Program-made: the position numbers and the translations under genes
Shown: positions 7,902-17,109 of the stretch, in pieces
Layout of the letters: each line of letters opens with the position of its first letter
Position numbering within the stretch: position 1 is the first letter of the stretch
The notes under the pieces: model-generated
The model's input: only the letters and a program-made list of their open reading frames with translations
What the model was told of the DNA's origin: nothing
The model's database searches: none
Assembly: GCA_026982415.1 (NCBI GenBank)
Contig: JALSHE010000073.1
Span: 1-57,961, forward strand
Reading direction: 5' to 3'
DNA from: Robiginitomaculum sp.
GTDB lineage: Bacteria; Pseudomonadota; Alphaproteobacteria; Caulobacterales; Maricaulaceae
DNA: 57,961 nt

Positions 7902-9179
7902 ATGAAAGTTCTTCTTATTGGTAGCGGCGGGCGCGAACATGCTTTGGCGTGGAAAATAAACCAAAGTCCGCTGTGCGAGCAACTTATATGCGCTCCGGGC
8001 AATGCCGGAATTTGCGAGATTGCCGATTGCGTAGACATCAAAGCCGATGATGTGGACGGGCTTGTGCAATTTGCCCTCCGCGAAGCGGTGAATTTTGTTA
8101 TCGTCGGCCCAGAGGTTCCCTTAGCGCTCGGTATTGTCGACGACCTTACCCAGCAAGGCATTGCCGTCTTTGGCCCGACCGAGGCCGCTGCTATGCTGGA
8201 AAGCTCTAAGGCTTTCACCAAAGATTTCTGCACCCGCCACGACATCCCCACCGCCAAATATGATGTGTTCACCAATGCACTAGACGCCAAAGCTTATTTG
8301 GGCGAAATGTCAGCGCCCTATGTGATAAAAGCGGACGGGTTGGCGGCGGGTAAAGGTGTGGTCATTGCCGAGACACACGACGAAGCCGAAACCGAGTTGG
8401 ACGCATTTTTCAGCGGTAAATTTGGGGAGGCGGGCGCGTGCGTCATCATAGAAGAATTTATGACCGGGCACGAAATTTCGTTCTTTGCCATTGCCGATGG
8501 CAAGTCGGTTTTACCCCTTATCGCCGCCCAAGACCACAAGCGGGCATTTGATGGCGATAAAGGCCCCAATACGGGCGGCATGGGGGCGTATTCTCCGGTG
8601 CCCGGATTTGACGATGAAAAGCGCATCATGGACGAAATTCTCATCCCGACCGTGCGCGGCATGGCGGCGGAGGGAGCGCCGTTTACGGGCGTGTTGTTCG
8701 CAGGGCTTATGATAACGGCGGACGGGCCAAAGCTGATCGAATATAATGTGCGCTTCGGCGATCCTGAGTGTCAGGTTCTCATGCGCAGGCTAAATTCGGA
8801 CTTGTTGGACATGATGCTCAAAGCAGCCAAGGGCCGCTTGGTTGATGTGGGTTTGGTGGAATGGTCGGGGGACGCCGTGGTCAATGTGGTGGTCGCAGCC
8901 AAAGGTTATCCGGGTAGCTACGCCAAAGGTGAAACCATTAAAGGCGTAGAAGCCGCCAACCAAATGGACGGGGTTCAAGTATTCCACGCAGGCACGAGGC
9001 GCGGCGAAAACGGCGCACTCTTATCGGCGGGAGGCCGCGTCCTGAACATCACTGCCCAGGGAAAAACAGTAGCACAAGCCGTAAACCGCGCCTATAAAGC
9101 CATAGATGAAACCGTAGACTGGCCGGGTGGATTCGTAAGGCGCGATATAGCCAAGCAGGCTTTGCCAAACAAGTTTTGA
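7902..9179 (+). CDS. purD: Phosphoribosylamine-glycine ligase (GARS)
   Basis: 425 residues from ATG 7902, the normal family length. A longer upstream frame runs antisense through xseA and is not used. The start MKVLLIGSGGREHALAWKI is the classic PurD N-terminus. Further motifs are PGNAGI, GPEVPLALGIVDDL, the ATP-grasp segment YVIKADGLAAGKGV, GPNTGGMGAYSP, and NVRFGDPECQVLM. It ligates glycine to 5-phosphoribosylamine in the second step of de novo purine synthesis. It is followed 11 bp later by a secreted amidohydrolase gene with its own GAAGGA ribosome binding site. Confidence 0.96.
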   Translation: MKVLLIGSGGREHALAWKINQSPLCEQLICAPGNAGICEIADCVDIKADDVDGLVQFALREAVNFVIVGPEVPLALGIVDDLTQQGIAVFGPTEAAAMLESSKAFTKDFCTRHDIPTAKYDVFTNALDAKAYLGEMSAPYVIKADGLAAGKGVVIAETHDEAETELDAFFSGKFGEAGACVIIEEFMTGHEISFFAIADGKSVLPLIAAQDHKRAFDGDKGPNTGGMGAYSPVPGFDDEKRIMDEILIPTVRGMAAEGAPFTGVLFAGLMITADGPKLIEYNVRFGDPECQVLMRRLNSDLLDMMLKAAKGRLVDVGLVEWSGDAVVNVVVAAKGYPGSYAKGETIKGVEAANQMDGVQVFHAGTRRGENGALLSAGGRVLNITAQGKTVAQAVNRAYKAIDETVDWPGGFVRRDIAKQALPNKF

Positions 9180-9190
9180 AGGAAAATAAT

Positions 9191-10489
9191 ATGAAATATT
9201 GCAAAACAATTCTGCTAGGCGGTATGGCATTAATTCTGTCTAACTCTGCTTTAGCAAATTCCGCAAAAAACAAACTTACCGTCATTCACGCGGGTCTAGT
9301 TTTGGCTGTTCCCGGCCAACAACCACTCGCAGAGCAATCCATTTATATTAGCGATAATAAAATAGAGAAAATCGTCGCAGGCTATCAACTTGAAAAAGGC
9401 GCATCTATTATTGACCTTAAAGACAGCTTCGTCCTGCCCGGATTGATTGATAGCCATGTGCATTTGTCCATGGAGTTTAACCCCAATATCCGCCTTGACC
9501 GGGTGACCAAACGCCCTGGTGATATTGCTTATGATGCGTGGAGCAATGCCAATAAAACACTGATGGCAGGCTTTACTGCCGTACAAGATGTAGGCGGCCC
9601 CGAAGAAGTTTTTGCCCTGCGCGACGCCGTCAATAAAGGCACGGTTTCCGGCCCCCGCATTCGTGCGGCTGGCCGTGCGGTTTCCCCTACGGGCGGGCAC
9701 GGTGACACCCACGGCTACCGCCAAGACGTGCTGGATTTATTCCACAGCCCGACAATATGCGACGGCCCATCTGACTGCCGCCGCGCCACCCGCGCCGCAA
9801 TTAAGGCGGGCTCGGATGTAGTGAAAATTACTGCCACAGGCGGCGTGCTGTCCAATACGGCTGCAGGCACGGAACAACAATTTTTCGACGACGAACTAGA
9901 AGCTATCGTACAAACGGCTGCCAAAATGGGGCGCAAGGTCACAGCCCACGCCCACGGAAAATCCGGGATAGATAGCGCCCTCAAGGCTGGTGTAAAATCT
10001 ATCGAACACGGTACATATCTCAATATTGGCACCACAAAATTGTTTAAAAAACATGATGCGGTTTTGGTGCCCACGGTTCTGGCGGGCATGACCGTAGTTG
10101 ATTGGGCTGAAAACAAAAATTGGTTGCCGTCCGCCTCCAAGGCCAAGGCGCTTAAGGTCGGGCCGCAGATGAAAGACATGCTGAGCATAGCCTATAAAAA
10201 CGGCGTCACTATTGCATTTGGCACAGATACTGGTGTGTCCAAGCACGGCGATAATGCCCGCGAATTTGGTTATATGGTCGAGGCAGGCATGAGCGAAATG
10301 GACGCCATCAAAGCCGCAACAATTACAGCGGCCAAACATCTGGAAATGGACAAAACCATAGGCTCAATACAGCCCGGAAAATTCGCCGACATCATAGCTG
10401 TAGACGGCAATCCCCTCACCAATATAGAAGAGCTTTACGACGTAGATTTCGTCATGAAAAACGGCGTGGTTTATAAGAGCGGGGAGTAG
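9191..10489 (+). CDS. Secreted amidohydrolase, imidazolonepropionase-like / Xaa-Pro dipeptidase-like
   Basis: 432 residues. ATG 9191 is chosen over an in-frame TTG at 9176 because AAGGA lies 7-8 bp upstream and the product then begins with a signal peptide (MKYCKTILLGG, cleavage near SALA-NS). Metal ligands of the amidohydrolase superfamily are visible: DSHVHLS, a lysine in VVKITATGGV fitting the carboxylated-Lys position, TAHAHGKSGI, EHGTYL and FGTDTGVS. The closing QPGKFADIIAVDGNPL strand is typical. Related periplasmic enzymes hydrolyse N-acyl or proline-containing dipeptides; the substrate here is not known. The coding end lies in a hairpin shared with the convergent helicase gene. Confidence 0.85.
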   Translation: MKYCKTILLGGMALILSNSALANSAKNKLTVIHAGLVLAVPGQQPLAEQSIYISDNKIEKIVAGYQLEKGASIIDLKDSFVLPGLIDSHVHLSMEFNPNIRLDRVTKRPGDIAYDAWSNANKTLMAGFTAVQDVGGPEEVFALRDAVNKGTVSGPRIRAAGRAVSPTGGHGDTHGYRQDVLDLFHSPTICDGPSDCRRATRAAIKAGSDVVKITATGGVLSNTAAGTEQQFFDDELEAIVQTAAKMGRKVTAHAHGKSGIDSALKAGVKSIEHGTYLNIGTTKLFKKHDAVLVPTVLAGMTVVDWAENKNWLPSASKAKALKVGPQMKDMLSIAYKNGVTIAFGTDTGVSKHGDNAREFGYMVEAGMSEMDAIKAATITAAKHLEMDKTIGSIQPGKFADIIAVDGNPLTNIEELYDVDFVMKNGVVYKSGE

Positions 10490-10514
10490 GGTAAACCGCT
10501 CTACTCCCCCCGCT
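10478..10514. terminator. Hairpin between convergent genes, possible bidirectional terminator
   Basis: AGCGGGGAGTAG (10478-10489) is complementary to CTACTCCCC(CC)GCT (10501-10514) around a loop of 11 bases. The stop codons of both convergent genes (TAG each) lie in the arms. There is no run of T, so termination strength is unclear. Confidence 0.45.
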
Positions 10515-12033
10515 CGGCTCTGTGGCGTTTTCTGGCGCGGGATCCGGGGCGGTTGCGGCGGTTTTTTTTGGGTTTGTTTGGTGTTGGCGCAGGCTTGTTT
10601 GTGCCGGAGCCTTTGGATTGCTGAGATGCGGAGGATTGCTCCGCGCCAGCGCCGCCCTTGTTTTTTGAACGACGTTTTTTGCGGCGTTTTTGAAAGTTCT
10701 GGTCTTTTGGTTGCGCTTTGCGTTTTTCGCCATGACCCTGATTTTGGCCTTGGTTTTGCTTTTTCCCTTGATGGCTATCGGGCACATAGTCTTCGGTTTC
10801 ACGGGGGTTTACATGGTTGAATGTGCGCTCTGCATTCGGGTTTTTATTGGGATCCCATTCCGGCTCGGCCTCAACTTTTCCGTCGCCCGAGCGTAGGGGA
10901 ATGCGTATTTTAATAATACGCTCTATATCGCGGAGTAAAGAATTTTCGTCCGGATTACAAAAGGTAATGGCCGTGCCGGATTTGCCGGCCCGACCCGTGC
11001 GGCCAATACGGTGGACATAGGCTTCGGCCACTTGCGGCAAATCGAAATTAAGCACCAATTCTACGCCCGGAATATCAATGCCCCGCGCCGCTACGTCCGT
11101 TGCGACTAGGATATCAACATCGCCGTTGCGAAAGGATTCCAGTATCCGCGTGCGTTGATTTTGCGAGCGGTTGCCGTGAATAGCCTGGGCGCTGAGACCA
11201 TTTCCGTTGAGCCGTTTAGCAATCCGGTCACAACCTCGTTTAGTGCGCGAAAACAAAATCACACGCTTGCCTTTATAGGCTTGTAGCAGGGCAATGGCGG
11301 CTTTGGTTTTATCCGGTTGAGCGATAAACATCACGCTTTGGGCGACATTATCCGCCGTTTTGGATTCTGGCGAGACCGTAATCTCGACCGGTTTCTTCAT
11401 ATACTGGTTGGAAAGCTGACGTATTTGCTTCGGCATGGTGGCAGAAAACAAAAGCGTTTGGCGGTCTTTGGGCGTCAGCGCCAAAATCCGTTTGATGGCC
11501 GGCATAAACCCGATATCGAGCATTTGGTCGGCTTCGTCGAGCACCACGGTTTCTATCCAATCCAAAGTAATGATTTTTTGGCCGAGCAAATCCTCAAGCC
11601 GCCCCGGTGTGGCCACCAATATATCCACGCCTTGTTTAAGCGGTTTTATCTGGCGCTTAAGATTAACCCCGCCGACCACACAGGTAGAGCGCGTGGTTAA
11701 ATTTTCACCGTAATTGCGCACGGCCTTGTCAATCTGTACGGCAAGCTCTCGGGTCGGGGTCAGGATGAGAACGCGGATAGCCCGCTTGATATTTTCGTGC
11801 TCGCTATCTTTCTCCAACGCCGCATCGACCCGCTGTAATATCGGCAGGGTAAAAGCGGCGGTTTTACCCGTACCCGTCTGTGCCAAACCGATGACATCTT
11901 TGCCTGCCAAAATCGGCGGAATGGCGCCCGCCTGTATGGGCGTCGGATGCTCATAGCCTTGCCGCTCCAATTTTTTCAAAATCGGGGAGGAAAGTCCGGT
12001 ATCAGCGAATGTTGTTTTAGTCTTATCGGTCAT
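10501..12033 (-). CDS. DEAD-box RNA helicase, RhlE type
   Basis: 510 residues. It starts with a Q-motif region (FADTGLSSPILKKLERQGYE, then PTPIQ), followed by AQTGTGKTAAF (motif I), PTRELAVQ (Ia), TPGRLEDL (Ib), DEAD (II), SAT (III), VATDVAARGIDIPGV (V) and HRIGRTGRAGKSG (VI). The two RecA-like domains cover about residues 10-370. The last 130 or so residues are a low-complexity basic tail rich in Lys, Arg, Gln and Asn, common in RhlE proteins and probably RNA-binding. Such helicases remodel structured RNA in ribosome assembly or RNA decay. It diverges from the ubiquinone hydroxylase gene and converges on the amidohydrolase gene. Confidence 0.92.
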   Translation of the reverse strand: MTDKTKTTFADTGLSSPILKKLERQGYEHPTPIQAGAIPPILAGKDVIGLAQTGTGKTAAFTLPILQRVDAALEKDSEHENIKRAIRVLILTPTRELAVQIDKAVRNYGENLTTRSTCVVGGVNLKRQIKPLKQGVDILVATPGRLEDLLGQKIITLDWIETVVLDEADQMLDIGFMPAIKRILALTPKDRQTLLFSATMPKQIRQLSNQYMKKPVEITVSPESKTADNVAQSVMFIAQPDKTKAAIALLQAYKGKRVILFSRTKRGCDRIAKRLNGNGLSAQAIHGNRSQNQRTRILESFRNGDVDILVATDVAARGIDIPGVELVLNFDLPQVAEAYVHRIGRTGRAGKSGTAITFCNPDENSLLRDIERIIKIRIPLRSGDGKVEAEPEWDPNKNPNAERTFNHVNPRETEDYVPDSHQGKKQNQGQNQGHGEKRKAQPKDQNFQKRRKKRRSKNKGGAGAEQSSASQQSKGSGTNKPAPTPNKPKKNRRNRPGSRARKRHRAERGE

Positions 12034-12177
12034 AAATATCTTATCTGGTTAATGTGAGGCCGCTCTATAGGGGATTGCCGTAATGGGCAAGCAATAGAAT
12101 GCAGTACAGCGGTGCGGCAATTTGGGAATTTAGAGAATTGAACTTGGTCATATAAGCTTTTGTGGTACACTACCACC

Positions 12178-13452
12178 ATGAAAACTCGAAAAACAGATTT
12201 TGATATTTTAATTGTCGGCGGCGGTTTGGTCGGCTTGACTGTTGCGCTGGCCTGTGCGCAGGCCGGATTTACGATTGGCGTTGTCGATATTGCTAAACCG
12301 TCCGAGCAATTGGCAGATAGCCACGACGGACGGGCGTCCGCTATTGCCACGGCCAGCTTTCGCATGATGCGGGCGCTTGGGGTTGCGGACGCTTTGGTGG
12401 AGGGCGACGATACTCACGCCGGGCCGATTAACCAGATTTTGGTTAGCGACGGTCAAGCGGGCGAAGCCCCGTCCCCGCTCAATTTATTTTTCGATAGCGC
12501 ACAAATATCCGAAGCCAACGCAGGCGAGCCGCTCGGCTATATGGTGGAAAACCGCCGCATGCGCCACGCTCTGCACCAGAGGACAAAAAAACAAAACGGG
12601 ATTACATGGATAGCCCCGGCGCGGGTCAGTGATATTGAGGCTAGCGACGACAAAACCACGATTACATTCGACACCTCTGATGGTGGGGGTAAGACGTTAA
12701 GCGCCGCCCTTTTAGTGGCAGCAGATGGCCGTAATTCTTTCGTCCGTAAAATGGCCAAGATCGGCGTGACAGGCTGGCCGTGCAACCAAAAAGCTATTGT
12801 CACCACGGTAGAGCATGAACTGCCCCATAACGGCATTGCCCACGAATTATTCTTACCCGCCGGGCCGTTTGCTATTTTGCCGCTTACGGGCAATCGCGCC
12901 AGCATAGTCTGGACAGAAACACCCCGCGCCGCCGACGCGGCAATGGCTCTAGACGACGACCAATTCGCGGCGGAGTTAGCGCGGCGCTTTGGCGACTTTC
13001 TCGGCTGGGTCAAACCCGTAGCACCGCGCTGGTGTTACCCGCTTAGTTTCCAACACGCCAAAACCTATGTGGGAGACAGACTGGTTCTGGTCGGAGATGC
13101 CGCTCACGCCATTCACCCCATCGCCGGACAAGGCTTTAATATGGGGCTGCGTGATGCGGCGGCTTTGGCGGAAATATTAGTGCAGGCCAGAGCCGAAGGC
13201 CGCGACCTTGGCGGTGAATTTACCTTGGCGCAATTTGAAAGCTGGCGCAAATTTGATAATACTGCTCTGACCCATGCCTGTGATGTGTTCAACAAATTAT
13301 TCTCTAACAATATCGGCCCGCTAAAACATGCCCGCCGCATTGGTCTTTCCGTGGTCGACAAACTCCCGCCCGTGCGGAAATTCTTCATGAAAGAAGCGAG
13401 CGGTCAGGTAGGTGACCTACCACCACTCTTGCGCGGAGAAAAATACACATGA
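12178..13452 (+). CDS. FAD-dependent ubiquinone biosynthesis hydroxylase, UbiH/UbiF/COQ6 family
   Basis: 424 residues from ATG 12178 (an in-frame TTG 18 bp upstream is less likely). The N-terminal dinucleotide fold is DILIVGGGLVGLTVALACA. A family arginine segment GYMVENRRMRHAL sits near residue 120. The second FAD motif is VLVGDAAHAIHPIAGQGFNM, typical of UbiH-type aromatic hydroxylases. It hydroxylates the ring of a ubiquinone precursor; which carbon (C5, C6 or C1) cannot be told from sequence. Its stop overlaps the next start by ATGA, so it is coupled to the ArsC-like gene. Confidence 0.88.
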   Translation: MKTRKTDFDILIVGGGLVGLTVALACAQAGFTIGVVDIAKPSEQLADSHDGRASAIATASFRMMRALGVADALVEGDDTHAGPINQILVSDGQAGEAPSPLNLFFDSAQISEANAGEPLGYMVENRRMRHALHQRTKKQNGITWIAPARVSDIEASDDKTTITFDTSDGGGKTLSAALLVAADGRNSFVRKMAKIGVTGWPCNQKAIVTTVEHELPHNGIAHELFLPAGPFAILPLTGNRASIVWTETPRAADAAMALDDDQFAAELARRFGDFLGWVKPVAPRWCYPLSFQHAKTYVGDRLVLVGDAAHAIHPIAGQGFNMGLRDAAALAEILVQARAEGRDLGGEFTLAQFESWRKFDNTALTHACDVFNKLFSNNIGPLKHARRIGLSVVDKLPPVRKFFMKEASGQVGDLPPLLRGEKYT

Positions 13453-13790
13453 TTTTTTACGGCCTAAAAACTTGCGATACTTGCCGCAAAGCCCAAAAGG
13501 AGCTTCGTGCTGCGGGCATAGAATTTGATGTCATAGACATGCGTGCCGACGGCGTAAGCGCCGATAAATTACGGGAATGGACAAACAAAACCGACTGGAA
13601 AAAGCTCCTCAACACCCGCTCGACCACATGGCGAAATCTGGATGCGAACGATAAAGAGGATGTAGACAAAGCCAAAGCGGTGGCGCTGATGGCAGCGCAC
13701 CCAACCTTGATAAAACGCCCGGTGATGGAAATAGGCGCGGAAGCTTTAGTTGGCTGGACGGCGGATAATAAAACTAAGTTAGGTCTTTAA
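13449..13790 (+). CDS. ArsC/Spx-family thioredoxin-fold protein (YffB-like)
   Basis: 113 residues starting MIFYGLKTCDTCRKAQKEL. The CDTC motif after the first strand, the RADGVSADKLREW segment, the LLNTRSTTWRNL segment and the LIKRPVMEIG strand match the ArsC/Spx/YffB family. These are glutathione-linked reductases or RNA-polymerase-binding regulators with a thioredoxin-like fold. The lack of ars neighbours and the YffB-like pattern argue against a dedicated arsenate reductase. The start overlaps the UbiH-family stop (ATGA) and the next gene begins 1 bp after its stop, so the three genes form one operon. Confidence 0.82.
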   Translation: MIFYGLKTCDTCRKAQKELRAAGIEFDVIDMRADGVSADKLREWTNKTDWKKLLNTRSTTWRNLDANDKEDVDKAKAVALMAAHPTLIKRPVMEIGAEALVGWTADNKTKLGL

Positions 13791-13791
13791 C

Positions 13792-14406
13792 ATGCCTACA
13801 CCAATAGAATTTTGGTTCGAATTTGCCTCTAGCTATTCCTATTTAAGCGTCATGCGCGTTGACAGCGAAGCCAAAAAGCGCGGCGTTTCGGTGACATGGC
13901 GCCCCTTCTTGCTGGGCCCGGCGTTCAAGGCCCACGGTTGGGACACATCACCGTTTCGGGTCTACCCCCTCAAAGAAAAATATATGTGGCGAGATATGGA
14001 AAGGCGTAGCGCTGCCCTCGGCATTGAATTTAACCGCCCGCCGCCGGATAAAATGGACGACTTCCCCCAATTCACCGTCACCGCCGCCCGTATTGCTATT
14101 CTCGGTCTGGAACAGAATTGGGGCAAGGGTTTTTGCCGCAGCGTCTGCCGCGCTGAATGGATAGACAACAAAAATATTGCCGACAAAACTCTCTTGGAAA
14201 AACTCGCCTTACAAGCGGGCGCACCCCCAAACATAATGGCGCAGGCAAACCAACCAGACACCAAACTAAAACTCCGCGCACAAACCGAAAGCGCCACCAA
14301 ACTCAACATTTTCGGCGCGCCAAGTTTTATCGTCGGCGAAGAATTATTCTGGGGTGATGACAGATTAGAAGATGCACTGAATTGGGCGACGAGACAATCT
14401 ACGTAA
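13792..14406 (+). CDS. DsbA-family kappa-GST-like protein, 2-hydroxychromene-2-carboxylate isomerase type
   Basis: 204 residues beginning MPTPIEFWFEFASSYSYLS. The Ser in the FASSYSY turn occupies the catalytic site used by glutathione-dependent HCCA isomerases and kappa-class GSTs in place of the DsbA CxxC. The inserted helical domain (KEKYMWRDMERRSAALG) and the C-terminal FGAPSFIVGEELFWGDDRL segment also match. In known enzymes the substrate is a naphthalene-degradation intermediate, but these proteins are widespread in alphaproteobacteria without that pathway, so the substrate is open. The 3' end overlaps the convergent TonB-like gene by 8 bp. Confidence 0.82.
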   Translation: MPTPIEFWFEFASSYSYLSVMRVDSEAKKRGVSVTWRPFLLGPAFKAHGWDTSPFRVYPLKEKYMWRDMERRSAALGIEFNRPPPDKMDDFPQFTVTAARIAILGLEQNWGKGFCRSVCRAEWIDNKNIADKTLLEKLALQAGAPPNIMAQANQPDTKLKLRAQTESATKLNIFGAPSFIVGEELFWGDDRLEDALNWATRQST

Positions 14407-15262
14407 TTTTTTTGCCGTTCTTATCAATCAATATAAATGTCACTTTCGTCTCCACACCTTTACGCATAACGGGCACACCATTTTTGAGCGCGGGAGCATA
14501 TTGCCATTTGGCGACGGACGTAATACTAGCCGGAGAAAACGTATAATGATCACACGATTTGGTACGGATATTAGTCGGAACGCCTTGCTTGGTTACATCA
14601 AATACAAGATCGCAACTCCCGCCTCTTTTTGCTGTATAAGGCATGATTGGCGTCGCCCTCACCAAGGGTTGCGCAGTTTTATCAAACACTGCTGTTTCTG
14701 TTTCGGATGTTAAATCATCAGTACTGAGGACAGATAATATAACCTGGATGGGCCGTGCGCGACTAAAGTAAACTTCTATGCCCTTTTTCTCTAACGGATG
14801 GATAGCTATCGGGAGCAGCTCTCCCTTACCCTTCGCCAACTCCCCAAAAGCAAACATAGGCCTGCGACCATCTACTTTCATCGTGCAAGGTGTCGTACAA
14901 CCGCCCAAGGGTTTGCTTGTGCGGTCAACAAATGAACCCAAACCGTAACCTTCAAACAGGGTGGCAAAGGCACCAGAAGGCAAGCTTGTGAACTTGATAT
15001 TCCGCATATAAGCCTTGTCCAAATTATTGTCAATTGCGGGCGCCTGAACATCTTCTCGCGCTACCGTTTTGGGGCAATCATATCCGCTAGGAACACGGAT
15101 AACGCGCCCCGCCCCGCCGAGCGTTATTGGAGGTTGGTATATTTGGCTATATTTTTGCTTGCAGCCATTTGGCAATGTGGCTCCACCCGAACCTGTTGTG
15201 GAACATGCAGATATAGATACACCCGCCAGAAGAAATAATGTTACACTCTTTATGGGTCTCAC
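14399..15262 (-). CDS. Lipoprotein with C-terminal TonB-like domain
   Basis: 287 residues from a GTG start directly after the Trm112 stop (no bases between). MRPIKSVTLFLLAGVSISAC is a lipoprotein signal with the Cys of the lipobox. A central beta-rich region is not recognised. The last 80 residues (GSCDLVFDVTKQG, SVAKWQYAPALKNGVPV) match the TonB C-terminal fold. Lacking an N-terminal transmembrane anchor and Pro-rich linker, it is not a classic TonB energy transducer. It is more like the stand-alone TonB-domain envelope proteins common in Caulobacterales and sphingomonads. Two Cys in the TonB-like domain (SCD, SCDHY) could form a disulfide. The role is unknown. Confidence 0.7.
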   Translation of the reverse strand: MRPIKSVTLFLLAGVSISACSTTGSGGATLPNGCKQKYSQIYQPPITLGGAGRVIRVPSGYDCPKTVAREDVQAPAIDNNLDKAYMRNIKFTSLPSGAFATLFEGYGLGSFVDRTSKPLGGCTTPCTMKVDGRRPMFAFGELAKGKGELLPIAIHPLEKKGIEVYFSRARPIQVILSVLSTDDLTSETETAVFDKTAQPLVRATPIMPYTAKRGGSCDLVFDVTKQGVPTNIRTKSCDHYTFSPASITSVAKWQYAPALKNGVPVMRKGVETKVTFILIDKNGKKIT

Positions 15263-15472
15263 TTACTCTAATTCCCGCGCTTCGTCCGCCAGCATGATCG
15301 GGACACCTTCGCGAACGGCATAGGCTAGTCCTGCTTTTTTGGAGATGAGTTCATTGGTTTTTTTGTCATAGTCCAGCGGCCCGCCAGTGACTGGGCAAAT
15401 GAGGATTTCCAGCAGGCGCGGGTCGATTGCGTTTGTATCAGGGGTGTTTTCTGCTTTGGTTTTCTTGCTCAT
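15263..15472 (-). CDS. Trm112-family protein
   Basis: 69 residues with [20 protein letters not shown], a Trm112-like core that in some members is a zinc ribbon. Here only one Cys (ICPVTG) is present, as in many bacterial YcaR-like forms that have lost the metal site. [16 protein letters not shown] is the conserved end. Trm112 proteins activate methyltransferases in eukaryotes; the bacterial role is unclear. It lies 23 bp after the LON-domain gene and abuts the TonB-like gene. Confidence 0.85.
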   Translation of the reverse strand: MSKKTKAENTPDTNAIDPRLLEILICPVTGGPLDYDKKTNELISKKAGLAYAVREGVPIMLADEARELE

Positions 15473-15495
15473 GGCTCGTTCCTGTTTTTGGGCTA

Positions 15496-16179
15496 TTATT
15501 GAAGTGTACCGCCGCCGTCTGGGGTGTCACCGTATGGCGCATCCGAGTATAAATGCATCAGGCCAATGAGCAAGCGGCGTCTGTCTTCGTGGGTTTTAGC
15601 TTCGAGCAATGACTGCTTATCCTCTGGCCTGAACGGGCTAATCATAGCCGCTTGGTCAACCAGCCTATCTAGGGGGATTTGTTTGAGATTGTCCCAATCG
15701 AGCTGCACACCCAATGTTTTGGCGTAAGATTTCATGGCCATGGTTAACGCCCCGCGCTCGCCCTTATGGGCCTTGAAAGCTTCAGGGGTTTCCATGTCCT
15801 CGTGAATATCCACGTCGCCCTCAAAACCCTTATAGCTGATATTAGCCTCGGCGTAGGGTGCCTCTGATTTGACGTGCTTACCTAGATGAAAGCGTTTTAA
15901 ACCGCGTAAGACAATCATATAACGCCCGTCTTCCATCTCGGCGAATTGAATGATGCGGCCAAGCCCGCCGACCTTGGTCAACATGCCGTCTTCCAAGGTT
16001 TGCACCATGCCGATAAGCCGCTCTGATTTGAGAGCATCATCGATCATATTCAAATAGTGCGGCTCGAATATATTCAAGGGCAAATCACAGCCCGGCAATA
16101 ACACCGTCCCCGACAAGGGAAACAAAGCCACTTGCTTGGGGTTGGTGCGCGATGCCAAAGCTTTGAGATGGGTGCCCAT
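15496..16179 (-). CDS. LON peptidase substrate-binding (N-terminal) domain protein
   Basis: 227 residues; [20 protein letters not shown] and [12 protein letters not shown] open a domain equal to the N-terminal substrate-binding domain of Lon. [20 protein letters not shown] is the second hallmark. There is no AAA+ or protease domain, so this is the stand-alone type often found between a thioredoxin/TPR gene and a Trm112 gene in alphaproteobacteria. Its biochemical role is not established. It starts 3 bp after the cnoX-like stop. Confidence 0.88.
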   Translation of the reverse strand: MGTHLKALASRTNPKQVALFPLSGTVLLPGCDLPLNIFEPHYLNMIDDALKSERLIGMVQTLEDGMLTKVGGLGRIIQFAEMEDGRYMIVLRGLKRFHLGKHVKSEAPYAEANISYKGFEGDVDIHEDMETPEAFKAHKGERGALTMAMKSYAKTLGVQLDWDNLKQIPLDRLVDQAAMISPFRPEDKQSLLEAKTHEDRRRLLIGLMHLYSDAPYGDTPDGGGTLQ

Positions 16180-16182
16180 AAT

Positions 16183-17097
16183 TTATGCGAACAGTATTGA
16201 TGCGAGTTGCTTGCGACCCTCTACGGCAATATCGGATTCGACACCTTCGGCTTCGAAAATAGTCAGCAAAAACTTACGCGCCGCCTCGTCGTCGTGGGCG
16301 CGGTTTTTAGCAATAGACGCGAGCAAGTGTTCCACTGCCCCCGCATTATCCCCGCTGGCCGCCAAAGCTTTAGCCAACTCAAGGCGCATATCTAAATCAT
16401 CAGGGTTGGCTTCGACATTGGCCAATAATTCTGCGTTAGCATTATCAGCTTCGGGTGCGTCGTCCTTCGTATCATCGCCTAACAGTGATAGCGCCGCGCG
16501 CACACTGGCAATATCGGCGTGGTCTTTTATGCTGTCGGGTGCGCTGTCGAGCATGGCCTGTGCCGTATCCGCGTCGCCGCTATCCAGAGAAATACGCGCC
16601 AAGCCCGCCAATGCAACCGCATCTTCGGGGTTCATTTGCAAAGCGCCCGCAAAATCTTGCGCCGCGCCGCCAATATCGCCCGCCGCCAAGCTTTCTTGCG
16701 CTCGCTCCACTAAGATAGCCGCTTCGGCCACCACATCGGTATCACCTGTCAATTTGCCGATAAATTTCTTCAGTTCGCTCTCGGGCTGCGCACCCATAAA
16801 CCCGTCAATGGGCTGACCGTCCCTGAAAGCATATACCGTCGGTACGGACTGCACCCGGAGTTGCTGGGCGATACCTTGGTTGTCGTCAATATTGACCATG
16901 ACCAGTTTAACTTTGCCGCCCTCGGCCTTGACCACTTTCTCAAGCGCTGGGGTCAGCTGCCGACACGGGCCGCACCACGGCGCCCAGAAATCAACAATCA
17001 CCGGCATGGTCTTCGAGGCCTCAATCACCTCGTCAATAAAGCTATCTGTGTCGGCGTGAACGATATAGTCCACCTGGTCTTCTGCTGCGATATCCAT
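16183..17097 (-). CDS. Thioredoxin-TPR holdase, CnoX (YbbN)-like
   Basis: 304 residues: an N-terminal thioredoxin domain (about 12-115) with FWAPWCGPCRQL followed by an alpha-helical TPR-like region of about 180 residues with alternating Ala-rich helices. This layout is that of CnoX/YbbN, a chaperedoxin that protects proteins from oxidation and aggregation and passes them to GroEL. The intact WCGPC suggests redox activity, unlike E. coli CnoX with SxxC. The gene starts 12 bp after trxA, and the two thioredoxin domains are similar, including VDFWAPWCGPC and the PES-K-FI end. Confidence 0.88.
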   Translation of the reverse strand: MDIAAEDQVDYIVHADTDSFIDEVIEASKTMPVIVDFWAPWCGPCRQLTPALEKVVKAEGGKVKLVMVNIDDNQGIAQQLRVQSVPTVYAFRDGQPIDGFMGAQPESELKKFIGKLTGDTDVVAEAAILVERAQESLAAGDIGGAAQDFAGALQMNPEDAVALAGLARISLDSGDADTAQAMLDSAPDSIKDHADIASVRAALSLLGDDTKDDAPEADNANAELLANVEANPDDLDMRLELAKALAASGDNAGAVEHLLASIAKNRAHDDEAARKFLLTIFEAEGVESDIAVEGRKQLASILFA

Positions 17098-17109
17098 AGT
17101 AAATTTCCT